Origin: Burhinus oedicnemus
Taxonomy: Eukaryota; Chordata; Aves; Charadriiformes; Burhinidae
DNA: 64,000 nucleotides
Assembly: GCA_008921705.1 (NCBI GenBank)
Contig: VFFE01007633.1
Location: 2,351,920-2,415,919, forward strand
Direction: 5' to 3'
The notes beneath the pieces are model-generated. The model ran no database searches, was not told the origin of the DNA, and saw only the letters and a list, made by a program, of their open reading frames with translations. Position 1 is the first letter of the stretch; every line of letters begins with the position of its first letter. A program made the position numbers and the translations under genes. Positions 36,301 to 46,500 of this stretch are shown here, piece after piece.

Positions 36301-38768
36301 ATAAAGACTAGTGGTCCTTTTGAAAAACTCGGGTCCCTTGTCTCAGTACAGGGGTAACCTTATGAAGTGTAACAGCCTACTATATAAAAAAACCCAAGAC
36401 CAAGGGGATCCTGCATCCTCCCCCACCAGACTGAAGGTAGTAGCTTAAACAAGAGGAGTGGACAGAGGCAAGTCCATGCTTGGGGCAGCAAGCAACTCCA
36501 TCCTTGCCCACCCTGCCTTCCCAGGTGCCCCTGTACAACAGGTATGAGGCTCTGGATGTGGAAGGCCAGTCAATAGACAATGTGGATGACAGTCCATCTT
36601 CACCAGAGGTGTTTCCAAGGTCAGAAAGGCCTACCCCCTGTATCACGACCACCTCCACAAGGAAGATAGGTTATAGTTGTAGGCGACTCCCTTCTGAAGG
36701 GAATAGAGGGTCCAATATGCCAGCAGACCCTCCTCTTAGGGAAGTCTGCGGCTTCCCTGGGGCCCAAGATAAGGACAATGCTAGGAAACTTCCTAGCCTG
36801 GTACGGCCCTTGAACTATTACCCATTGCTGCTCTTCCACGTGGGTGGCAGTGAAGCCGCAATGTGTAGTCCAAGGGCAATCAAAAGAGACTTCAGAGCCT
36901 TGGGACGGTTAGCAAGGGAATCTGGAGCACGCTCTTTTTTCCCTCTCTCCTTCCAGTTGCGGGCAGCGACATTGGTAGAAACAGATAGGCCCAGTCTATT
37001 AATACATGGTTCTGTGGCTGCATTTTTGGTTTTTTTGATAATGGGATGGCCTACATGGCACCAGGCTTGCTCATGTCAGATGGCGTTCACCTTTCTGAAA
37101 GGGGCAAGAGGGTCTTTGCTCACAAGCTAGCGGGGCTCATTGACAGAGATTTAAACTAGGCTTGAAGAGGGAGGGGGATAATGTCAGGCTTGCCTGTGAC
37201 AAACTGTGGGATGACACACCCAAGTTAGAGGAACAGGGTGCTAGCGAGGGCCTGCAGCCTGTTGCTCTGAGACGTGCTGGCTATGCTGCAGCCCACTTGA
37301 AGTCTTTATGGAGAGGAGCCAGGGGCTCCTGAGGTAATAGGAGCCAAGAGGGAAACACCAGTGACATACCTCAAAGGAATTAAGGGGTATTCCTCTAAGA
37401 AGGTGACACAGCTGACAGTCCACCTGAAGTGCTTCCACACGAATGCATACAGCATGGGCAACCAACAGGAGAAGCTGGAAGCCACCCTGCTGCTAGAAAG
37501 CTATGACCTAGTTGCCATTACTGAAACCTGGTGGAGGGTCTAGAGGAGGGCCACAAAGATGATCAGAGGGCTGGAACACCTCTCCTGTGAGGAAAGGCTG
37601 AGAGAGTTTGGGTGGTTCAGCTGGGAGAAAAGGCGGCTTCAGGGTAGACCTTATTGCAGCCTTTCAGTACTTAAAGATGTGGACAGACTTTTTAGCAGGG
37701 CCTTTTGTAATAGGACAAGGGGTAATGGTTTTAAACTAAAAGAGGGTAGATTTAGACGAGCTAGAAGGAAGAAATTTTTTACAATGAGGGTGGTGAAACA
37801 CTGGAACATGTTGCCCAGAGGTGGTAGATGCGCCATCCCTGGAAACATTCAAGGTCAGGTTGGACAAGGCTCTGAGCAACCTTATCTAGTGGAAGATGTC
37901 CCTGCTCTTTGCAGGGGGGTTGGACTAGGTGACCTTTAAAGGTCCCTTCCAGCCCAAACTGTTCTATGATTCTATAAAAGAGGACACTTGGAGCAACCAC
38001 TAGTCCTTTCTGTCCTCAAACTGAATTATCAGTTTATCACCAAGATAGATAGCAAATGAATAAGTAAATTATATCCCATAAAAAAAAAAAAATAAAGCAG
38101 TGTCTTGCTTCTCTGGTTTACCCAAATATTTTTCTTCCTGCTCTGAGATTTCTAACTTCCCTGCACATGTAGGTCAGTTTGCTCACTTCACCCTGTTACG
38201 CCTCATCTAAATGGTGCAAGTAAGACAAAATATATTTCATGCTATAGCTTATTGCGGAGGATGCAGCCAGTGGAGTGAAAAATAAAATAAAAATCTGTGT
38301 GTGAGCATCCAGCTGAAAACAGAAAGACTAAGGAAAGCAAATTCATTGCTCTTTTACTTGGCACAGATAACCCTGTTATGCCAGGAACACATCTATCATT
38401 CAGCTCAACAGCTCTGGGTCAGTAATCAAATGCTTAATTAAGCATTAGGCATTCTTGCATTAAGCAAGAAACTGCTTTACAGTGTCATTGCTCAGAAGAC
38501 ATGTAACTTGAAGCCATACTTTTCTGTGCCTAAAGTAAGAGTGTTTAATTACACTGAACAGCCAATACTCATTTACTATTGCATCTTGGGATGCCCTTTC
38601 TTTTTTGGTTAATAACCTGTGATCTGCCTCAAAGACAAGCTTACCAATGTGCAGCTTAAAGTTAAAAACACTAAAACAAACCTCGACCCCAGCGGCAGCT
38701 AACAACCAGCGAATCGACTCCATCTTGCCTCTTCCATCAAAGTAGTAAAGTTTTGGTTTTCCAGCCAT
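30390..38768 (-). CDS. GSTA3: Alpha-class glutathione S-transferase, 229 aa, six coding exons (GSTA3-like, next to RN7SK)
   Basis: Cytosolic glutathione-conjugating enzyme. Coding exons in transcript order are 38768-38682, 35222-35171, 34404-34272, 32500-32359, 31214-31083 and 30533-30390 (87, 52, 133, 142, 132, 144 bases), all in frame with GT/AG borders. Exon 2 reads [16 protein letters not shown]: Tyr9 is present, but position 15 is Lys where most alpha GSTs have Arg. Exon 4 has [18 protein letters not shown] with cis-Pro56 and Gln67-Thr68. Exon 5 begins [15 protein letters not shown]. Exon 6 has [20 protein letters not shown]. The C-terminus runs seven residues past the usual 222, ending [11 protein letters not shown], as I recall for the 229-aa chicken GSTA3. 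Exon 2 has a 5' UTR part to 38788; a non-coding first exon probably lies in the CpG island near 41551. By position beside RN7SK this is the counterpart of mammalian GSTA4, so the symbol is debatable. A full-length intact gene. Confidence 0.94.
32700..32935 (-). other. Unrecognised protein-like frame inside a GST intron
   Basis: A minus-strand frame at 32708-32920, extendable a little upstream of its ATG, reads [19 protein letters not shown] and later [20 protein letters not shown] before a TAG. It lies in the intron between exons 4 and 5 of the 229-aa GST gene, in the same strand sense. The composition looks like genuine folded-protein sequence, unlike the chance frames around it, but I cannot name a family. 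It has no clear splice acceptor or start context, so it may be a fragment of an old retrocopy or transposable element. Confidence 0.3.
36420..37977 (+). mobile_element. CR1 LINE with ORF1 esterase, ORF2 start and 3' end; internally deleted
   Basis: A CR1 retrotransposon in a GST intron, on the opposite strand to the gene. From 36480 the frame carries the CR1 ORF1 product, an SGNH-type esterase-like protein: [16 protein letters not shown], then [17 protein letters not shown] and [15 protein letters not shown]. Frame changes around the expected GDS nucleophile block (near 36670-36720) and after 36940 disable it. From about 37450 the start of ORF2 appears ([27 protein letters not shown]), the beginning of the endonuclease. 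At about 37541 the sequence jumps straight to the end of ORF2 ([20 protein letters not shown]), so most of ORF2, including the reverse transcriptase, is missing. The 3' end closes with GGTCCCTTCCAGCCCAAACT and the ATTCTAT-type octamer tail at about 37970. Confidence 0.9.
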
Positions 38769-40099
38769 GACTTCAAACTTCCAGTTACCTAAAATACTTA
38801 TAAAAGATATAAAGTTAACAACGATACAAAAATCTGATGTCAGCTGGGATAATGGTTCACAGGTCACTCACTTGACAAAAATCTAAGTTAATTAATGACA
38901 AAACATTTCAGTAAAGTTTCAGTCTGAACTGATTTGTTTTTACTGCTGCACAGTCAAGTCACAGTATTTCATAGTCTTTTTGTTACCCTGAAATTCGGGA
39001 AAAGGAAGCATCAAGTTGCTAAGAAGGAGATAATAGAAAAAAAATAAAGTCACCACTAAGGAAATCCTTAAAACTTTTAGAAAATATAAGTTTTAACACT
39101 AGAGTTACTAAATCACCACTGAAAGCCAAGTTTTGATCAAAGGGGAGAAGAGGCAGTAGACAGGTTTTTCAAATCTGTCAGTCCTTTTATCAAAGAATGC
39201 CAAAAGTATCTAAACATTAATTCTATGCATACTTAGGTGAAGTATGGGAACATATTTTCAAAGCCTCTCACTTTTCTTTCTAGCTGTGGTGATCGAGGTT
39301 AAGTATGTGATCCGGAATCAGTAGAAACTTTGAAAGAATGACCTGTTTCTTCTGTAATAATCCAGATTAAAATATGAAGATTCAGGCTGTTGCACTACTT
39401 AGCCTTCTACCGGTTGTGTTTCTTTCTATTAATAAACCCTGTTGCTAAGCGAAACTTTATAGGCATTTTAGTTGATCAAATACACCATGCTTTGCATGTA
39501 GCATTTAGTTCTTGAATGGCTTCACAAATGAGGCCATTAATTGTTGTTTTTTTAATAGATTAGTGTTTAGGTCTCAGCAGGAATTGGACTCCACTGTAAA
39601 GCCATAAAACAAGGGAGCATCAAATTTCATCATACTGGCATTGCATATGCAGAACTCCATAATAGCAACTCCTTGCTGTTTTCCCTCTGTAAGGAGATTT
39701 CTTGTCATGCCAATCCACAGCTCAAGTAATCCTGGAAAAGAGCCTGTTGGCATGCAAACAATAACCTCCAGTTCCCAATGTTGCAAAAGCTCTTTCATAA
39801 GCAGAGGGAAAAAAGAGACCTTTGAAAGACCTTGAGCACACACGAGGCAAGTGATCTGCTTGTTAGCCAGCACGAAAATAGAACACAAAATACAAGACTG
39901 CATCTGAGCATGGGAATTCAAATGAGACAGGCTGTTCGGCCCTTCACGCCTGCTTAGGGGCCTCTATTTCTTCCTAGGTAAGTCACTGGGAACTAAAACA
40001 TTGCTGAGTACTATCTATACTGCTAATAAATATAACAGTGCATGAGAAACAGGAAAAAAACACTAAGAAAAGTATCAGTGTGAACTACATGAAAGAACA

Positions 40100-41350
40100 G
40101 AATGAAATTGGAGTTGCTTGTAATACAGCTAAATTCACAGAAGAAAAAAAGCCAAAGGTGATTTTTAACTTGACGTTTAAAAAATTAAAAAAATAGAAGA
40201 GTCACTTTTCTTCACTGTACCTTCCTAAGATGTGCTCCTAGCAGGCCAGCTCATGTGTCACAGGAGATAAGCAAGTCACTGTTGCCAAGCATACATCAAC
40301 GCAGCAAAGGCAAAAGAAGGTAAAGGCATGGTGGATGCTTGTCTTGTAAATACAGGGGGATCAACAAGTTTTGAAGCAAGCTCTCTAGTGTTCTGGTTCC
40401 CAAGACTGAGCCTGCCATGCAATATTGGAAGAGAAGGTCCAACTTGTGAACTGAAATCTGATGGAGAGAGTGCCGTGGGGATGGGCAAAGAGCTTCTCCC
40501 TTCCCTGCTCTTCTCACCAGAAGTAAAGGAGGGAAAATGGCAATTTCCAGCCAGGAGCCGCAATCGCAGGTAGCTGGCCATTCCTCTCAGCCTGATATCG
40601 CAACAGCAAAAGGAACTTTGGGAAAAAAGGATCTGAATTTACTCCCTTGCTGTGATTTATGAAGGCCATCTGGGCTAACAGGGGGAAAGCGGGAGCACAA
40701 ATAGCTGTGCAGGAAGTCACTGCTCTCATGCTAGCCACACAGACCAGAGGAACATGGGTGAAGAGGGCCAGGAGACCAGCTGCGCCTGGCATGACCTGCA
40801 GATCCACGACTCCAGGACCCCGTGTTCACTGCTTGCATTCAGCAGCCCTCAGCCCAACAGCGGCCGCTCTTTTCTACCCTGCATCATCACGTAACACCAA
40901 CCGGGGGGAAAGTCCCCTAAGCAGCCTATGACAGGTAGCAGCCTCCCGGCCCATCAGCTCCAACCCCTTCCATTTGTGACAAGTTCTTTGTAGACACGAG
41001 ATGAAGAGCGGTTCATGTTATTAAATGGGGAGCCATCACGCTGGTGAGCTGGCGGTGCGGGGAGGGCTTGGAGGCAAAGAGCAGAACATGGCAAGCTCTC
41101 TCGTAAGAGATAAGAAATGCTGGAGTACTCGCTTTTGCGCAAACACTGGATAAGTCCAGGGCGAGCAGCCCGTGACCAGGGAGGTTATCTCCCCGTCAGA
41201 CACCCGAATGGCAAACTGAACCCAGCACAGCACCCACCCCCTCCGTCCCACAGCCAAGCGAGCCAGAGGACACCACGGTGGCGACGGGAGAAATCACAGA
41301 AACCCACAGGAGTCACACAGAGAACGCGAATAATAATACGCAAAGAAACA
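40100..41350. other. First-intron / promoter-proximal sequence of the 229-aa GST gene
   Basis: GC content rises toward 41.4 kb. Frames on both strands have no recognisable content, and no exon or named repeat is seen. Confidence 0.35.
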
Positions 41351-41453
41351 AACACGGCTTTTAACTAGCGACGGAGCAGTGCCTCCCCCGGCAGACCCCC
41401 ACACGCCACCACCAGCCCGCCGCTGGCTGCCACCCCCTGAGGAAAGCGGCCGG

Positions 41454-41533
41454 GCCGAGCCGAGCCGAGCCGAGCCGAGCCGAGCCGAGCCGAGCCGAGC
41501 CGAGCCGAGCCGAGCCGAGCCGAGCCGAGCCGA
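41454..41533. repeat. (GCCGA)16 pentanucleotide microsatellite
   Basis: Sixteen perfect GCCGA units in a row, 80 bases, just inside the probable first intron of the 229-aa GST gene. It creates long open frames on both strands that are artefacts of the repeat. Confidence 0.97.
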
Positions 41534-41601
41534 GGCCGGCGCACACCCACCTGCCCCGCCAGCAGCTGGTCGCCACCGCCCCGCCCCCAGCCTCGGCGCT
41601 G

Positions 41602-41611
41602 GTGACAAGGC
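41602..41611 (+). promoter_or_regulatory. Antioxidant response element-type motif
   Basis: GTGACAAGGC fits the core ARE consensus RTGACNNNGC. It lies at the edge of the CpG island at the probable GST start site. GSTA genes are well-known NRF2 targets, so the position is sensible. A second GTGACAAGCG ten bases on misses the final GC. A ten-base match can occur by chance. Confidence 0.45.
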
Positions 41612-41650
41612 GGTGACAAGCGGGACATCCACCAATAGAAAGTCGCTGTT

Positions 41651-41678
41651 CTGCATATTTCGCAAAGGCTTCTGGGAG
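41651..41678. promoter_or_regulatory. Candidate distal sequence element of RN7SK (ZNF143/Staf-like plus octamer-like)
   Basis: Read on the minus strand, 41678-41661 gives CTCCCAGAAGCCTTTGCG, which by my alignment fits the Staf/ZNF143 consensus at 16 of 18 positions. Immediately beside it CTGCATATTT resembles a degenerate octamer. The block is at about -210 to -183 from the RN7SK start, the normal place for a distal element in type 3 Pol III promoters. Confidence 0.55.
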
Positions 41679-41794
41679 GAAAACATATCCACGAAAAGCG
41701 GTTCAGTTTTTTAACTGTCTTATCCCGAAACGTTTTGTCATTACAGATGGGTGATTTCATAGTGGCTGTCACTGAATTTTCAGGCTTGGCGGTG

Positions 41795-41814
41795 TCGCCA
41801 TGACGTAAGAATGA
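41795..41814 (+). promoter_or_regulatory. Proximal sequence element (PSE) of RN7SK
   Basis: TCGCCATGACGTAAGAATGA occupies -66 to -47 relative to the RN7SK start, the standard SNAPc-binding position in snRNA-type promoters. It shares the CC.TGAC...A.AA pattern of vertebrate PSEs. Confidence 0.75.
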
Positions 41815-41829
41815 CTTGGATTTTGAGCC

Positions 41830-41836
41830 TTATATA
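41830..41836 (+). promoter_or_regulatory. TATA box of RN7SK
   Basis: TTATATA at -31 to -25. A PSE 15 bases upstream plus a TATA box is the signature of a type 3 RNA polymerase III promoter. Confidence 0.85.
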
Positions 41837-41860
41837 CCGCTGCGGGCGGCGCTGTGTTTC

Positions 41861-42189
41861 GGATGTGAGGGCGATCTGGCTGCGACATCTGTCACCCCAT
41901 TGATCGCCAGGGTTGATTCGGCTGATCTGGCTGGCTAGGCGGGTGTCCCCTTCCTCCCTCACCGCTCCATGTGCGTCCCTCCCGAAGCTGCGCGCTCGGT
42001 CGAAGAGGACGACCTTCCCCGATAGAGACGTACCGTTCATCGGTCAAGGGTATACGGTAGCTGCGCTCCCCTGCTAGAACCTCCAAACAAGCTCAAGGTC
42101 CATTTGTAGGAGAACGTAGGGTAGTCAAGCTTCCAAGACTGCAGACACATCCAAGTGAGGCACTGCATGGGGCAGTCTGCCATTGTTTT
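41861..42189 (+). ncRNA. RN7SK: 7SK small nuclear RNA
   Basis: About 329 bases that I recognise as 7SK, the scaffold RNA that holds P-TEFb inactive with HEXIM, LARP7 and MEPCE. It begins GGATGTGAGGGCGATCTGGC. GATC motifs fall at RNA positions 13-16, 42-45 and 64-67, and the two uridines at 40-41 are kept, so the HEXIM-binding 5' hairpin is intact. The middle (GGTGTCCCCTTCCTCCCTCA, CCGAAGCTGCGCGCTCGGTC) and the 3' part (CAAGCTTCCAAGACTGCAGA) are strongly conserved. The 3' hairpin ends GGCAGTCTGCC, followed by ATTG and a TTTT Pol III terminator at 42186-42189. Promoter elements sit at the canonical distances. Small differences from mammals lie around 42020-42060 in the third hairpin. Full promoter and intact hairpins argue for the real gene over one of the many 7SK pseudogenes, as does the position between a GSTA gene and CILK1. 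Confidence 0.96.
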
Positions 42190-42482
42190 GTGCCTTTCCC
42201 AAACCCTCAGAAACTCTCTCCTGCATGTTCTAGTTATTCACACTGCGGGGATGGATGTGTGTACAACGGCAAGCTCTCAATTTTTATTTCCATCCCTGGA
42301 GGCCAATGCTCAGTTTATCACTTCTCCCACTTCCATCACCTGTACAATTCATTTTAAGCTCACTTGAACAGTTAGCAAAAGGCCTGGGTTTGTAAGTTAT
42401 CAACTGTCTTCAGCTTCTACTGCCTTGAAAGCAGGGGGAGAAGGCTGAGGAGAGGTGACACAAGACGCTGAGTACAATTTGA

Positions 42483-42507
42483 GGGAAGGGAAGGGAAGGG
42501 AAGGGAA
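42483..42507. repeat. (GGGAA)n microsatellite
   Basis: Five near-perfect GGGAA units in the spacer between RN7SK and the solo LTR. Confidence 0.9.
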
Positions 42508-42753
42508 CAGGGAACTTCAGTCGGAAGGGACTTAGACTGATCATGTCTGTCCTTTTTCCGAGGTGCTACACATCTGTTTTATTTCAGTGCTGCAGTTAGT
42601 TTCAGAGCAGTTGACACCCAAGGACTAAACTATAGCTTTACACGAAGCTCACCGTATATTGCAGAAATTACATGCTGACACTCAATCATGTGGCCAACGA
42701 ACTTGCAGAAAGAGCACAGCTGGCAGGAGGCAGTACCCCTCTGAGAAGGCACC

Positions 42754-43424
42754 TGTCATGGTTTGGGCCAGACTGGCCACTGAAATGAACGACAGATGCT
42801 CTCTTTTACTTCCCTCCCCTTCAGAGGAGGGAGAGAAGGATGAGAGAGGAGAGAGACAAGCCTTACACTACTTTAACGAAAATATTAATAAAATAATAAA
42901 AAGAAAATAATGAAATATATACATTATATACAAAACCATATTGAGCTCCCAGGATGACGACCACGTCACCAGCAGGCACTGGGAAAGTCCCAGACTGGAC
43001 TCAGCGACAGACGGGAACTGGATTTCTGATCTGGATTCAGGAATGCAGGGATTGGGATCAAAGGCAGACAAACAGACAGAGTCCTCCTTGGATGCCAGCC
43101 ACTGAAGAAAGAGCTGACCCTTTGATACCTCAGCTTTTACACTGAGCACGAGGCAGATGGGATGGAATACCCTTGTTGGTCAGTTTTGGGTCACCTGTCC
43201 TGTCTGCTGCTCCCCGCAGGTGTGACCCCTCTACGCTTTTCCGCTTCCAACCCTCCAATGGGACAAGTAACAAAGCTGGCTGCCCTTGGTTGTTATAGCA
43301 ATAAGTATAAGCAAGAGGCTCTCTGCATCCCATTCGTTGGCATAAATAAGAAACATCTTATCTCTCTGGGAGCGGAGACTGTCAGAAAAAATATGCTGTT
43401 AATTTCAGAGAGTTCAGTTAGACA
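42754..43424 (+). mobile_element. Solo LTR-like element
   Basis: Begins TGTCATGGTTTGGGCCAGAC, the 5' end of an LTR type I recognise from memory in neoavian genomes. It continues with the purine-rich GAGGAGGGAGAGAAGGATGA and later ATTGAGCTCCCAGGATGACG, which belong to the same type. The 3' boundary is unclear; GACA near 43424 is a guess. No internal retroviral genes follow and I see no matching target-site duplication. It lies between the ends of RN7SK and CILK1. Confidence 0.55.
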
Positions 43425-43564
43425 GTAGAGGTTTAGCTGAAAAGTAAAATTATGGAACAGAAAATTGGTTCTGTTTTACCTCAAACCAGGACAGCACCAA
43501 ACATAAGGGTTATTTTAAGAAAAACACCCCACAACGAAACAAACAAAAGCCAAACTAAAGTGCT

Positions 43565-46500
43565 TTTATTAAAAACTGAATAAAAGAACAAGATAATATC
43601 AGTCAATATTTCTTCAGGAGTAACTTTATTCTGGGCAGGAGACTTGACACAGAAGGAATGAAACAAACATAACGTTTTTGAACAAAAACACTGAATAAAC
43701 AAGAACCGTTATCTCTTTAGGATCTTGCTCACTCTGACAATTCCACCCTCTCCTTCCACGTAAGTTCAAAAATGTTCTTTCAATATATGTTTTCCTCCTC
43801 CCTTTATGGAACATCCTATTCGCGTCAACAGCCTTATCAGATACAGAAATACCATGGAAGTGGGTTTTCTGGGTTGGGTTTTTTTTTGGCAAACATCATG
43901 GCACTTACACAGACTTTTATGAAAATCTGGATTACAGAGGTGAATGAGTCCACTGTCAGGCTCCTTTATTTCCAACAGTCATTATTACATGTTATACCTA
44001 AAAGCCTGAGAAAATGTAAACAGCAGGATTCTAAAAACATTTTGCATAAAGATGCTGCTAAATATTAAAACACATAGTAGTAAGTTACGTATGATAAATT
44101 CTGAGATATGCTGCTTGTCCAGATTTCAGTTTAATAAAGACCTACATCTTTTCCGTATCTGTATTGCACACTGAGATGGCACAGTAAAATACACAGCTCA
44201 GTCAACACAGTCCTTACTCAAAAAGAACTTTTTCCAACTTCAGTAGGAATTTGATTGAGTAAAGGCTACAAGACTGCTGCCATTATACTTCTACTTGGCA
44301 AATTTTCTGTCCCGCTAAGTTAAACTAGCAGAAGCGATTCTGAATATCAAGATTATTAGCTTTTTTCCAAAATAAAGGCTTTAATTTGGGAAAGGAGGAG
44401 ATATGCTAAGAAAAGGTACTACTTCTTTTTCTAATCCTTTTGCTGGACTGACCAAAACCTGAATGTTACAGTCAAGAAAACGACTGCCAGGCTGATAAAG
44501 GCTGAGATTACAGGCCAGGTTCAGATTCATCCTGTGTTACTTTAAGCACATGGAGTAGTCCCCATCCTTAGTCGGGAGACCCAGGTGTCTCCAGAGGGCT
44601 ACTAAATTGTCAGTGAACCGAATTTCTCTTGAGATGATTCTCACTCACCACTGGTTTAAACAGTCAGCTCACAACAAACGAGCTCACGCTCAGGTGCCTG
44701 CAGTTAGGTAGGATAATTCCAAGCCTCAGCAGCCCGTTCTCGTGACATGTTCGTCTCCTGCTTCCACTAGTAGGAATTAAGGGTATGGAACAGCCAAAGT
44801 TAAATGGCATACTTAGGTCTAAGGATACTTAGGATAGGTTTAGGAGACCAATTATTGTAATTGAGACCAATTATTCAGTGATAAAATAAATTAAATGGTA
44901 TCTAAACATAAATACAGATATTTATTTCCACCAGGAGAAACAACTATCTTTCCAGTTCTAAGACAAATATACACATTTCCTTTTCCACTTAGCCAAAGAC
45001 ACCATCAGTGTGTGCTTTAGAAATCGAATGGCTGCTTTATTTTACTGCTATGCATTGGCATTACTGCTTTGGAAGCAGTCAGGTATGGTTTGGAGTTAGT
45101 ACTTGCTATGAACAAACAACGGAGTGGCTGGACACAGAACATGTCCTCGGCATGTGTAAGTCTTGCATGCATAGTTTTTTTTAATGCATAGACCCTTCTG
45201 CTCCCTTTTTGTCTTGTACTGTCTCACTATGGACTGGGTCCATAAAAGGAGTGACCAGTGCTCCTCACTGTTCCCCCCGTAGCGCTGAGCCAGCAGCCTA
45301 CTCTAGGGTACCATTTCCCCAAAGTCCCACACCTTCTCCATGGGAAGTACCGAAAAGCCCAGCGTGTGTTATCTGCAGTCTGCAGTCCACAGCAGCTGCC
45401 CACTCTGGGTGCCGGCAGATCCCACAGAGAGGATCTCACTGACACACTAGTCATTCAGCTCCTTCAAAACAGCTGGATGCTGACAACCATACCTGCTCTG
45501 ATCCCTCTGGACTGGATTTAAGTCTCATAAATACAAGATTTACCTGATCTGTTCATAAAATGAGCTCAGATGAGGTTTCCCAAAAGGGGAGCATTTCTGT
45601 ACACTTCTGCAGGAAGACGCATTTTCATGGCAGACATCAACTTTGGTAGTGCTGTTCCAAAATGCAGCTATAAAAGACACTCTCCCACAGCACTGCACTG
45701 TTTCATCTTCCTTCTAAGGAAGGAGGTGCAGGAACACCCAAATGCTAACTGTGATCTAAATGAATCTTTTGCTGATGGCTGGACTCTGGCACTCCTTTCC
45801 AGTGCAGGATTAAACCAGACTAAGGGGCTATTTTCTTTTCTCTACTACCTGATAATTCATTTTCTCTTATAAACCGAGTTAAACCACTCTCCAAATAGCT
45901 GCACCACTTTCTGTGAAATCAATCACAATTTTAGAATGTTTTTTAGCAGGACCAGGTAAGGGCCCATGTTTGCCAGTAGAGCCTGGGGGCCTAATTTACA
46001 GAAGCTGACATATTCTTCACAATGTAAGTGAAGATGTATTGAAGTGAAGAAGAACTAAGCTTAAACTGGCTCATTTCCTCTGGATTTTTTTTTCCCCAAA
46101 AGTGATTTAAAACAGTTGTGAAAAGTCAGCTGCATAGGTACTGTTTCCTTAAACTCTGCTGCTGGCGTATCACTAATGCTTTGTTACTCTGAAACCAGCT
46201 TTATAATTGTTAATACTGTCTTCAACATGTCTTCAGATCTTACATTCCCAACAACAACAAAACAGGAATCAGTGGAATCTGATTTTTCTCCTTAGAAATC
46301 ACTAGAAAATTTAAATTAATTTAACAGAGGTAGGTCCACATTCTATTTCATAGAGAACAACACCAAGAAGCAACTTTGAAGCAGGACGAAAGAGCACTGT
46401 GTCAGAAAACAGATCTACAGAAGTGTATTCACCCTACAGCAAACAAGAAAATTCCTAAAATTTGGTAAAAGCAAAAGAATGGAGCTGGAAAACTGGACAG

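Larger units (their letters stand above)
41380..41630 (-). promoter_or_regulatory. CpG island and probable first exon/promoter of the 229-aa GSTA gene
   Basis: CpG-dense sequence about 2.6 kb upstream of GST coding exon 2. Read on the minus strand, CTGCTGGCGGGGCAG is followed at 41550 by GTGGGTGTG, a plausible donor for a non-coding first exon whose low end would be 41551. In mammals the GSTA gene next to RN7SK also starts a few hundred bases from RN7SK and points away from it, which supports this placement. The start site itself cannot be fixed from sequence. Confidence 0.6.

Noticed and set aside
36480..37130. 216-codon frame as a cellular gene
   Set aside because: It matches CR1 ORF1 (esterase type) and is continuous with CR1 ORF2 and 3' end sequence.
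39574..39921. 115-codon minus-strand frame upstream of GST exon 2
   Set aside because: Cys-rich by chance, no homologue recognised, and not compatible with the GST 5' UTR.
41294..41772. Long overlapping frames on both strands with Arg/Leu/Gly/Ser or Arg/Ala/Glu/Pro repeats
   Set aside because: They come from the (GCCGA)16 microsatellite and CpG-rich sequence without stops. No splice or start context supports them.
41801..41809. TGACGTAAG as a cAMP-response element for the GST gene
   Set aside because: It falls inside the RN7SK PSE at the exact canonical position, which explains it better.
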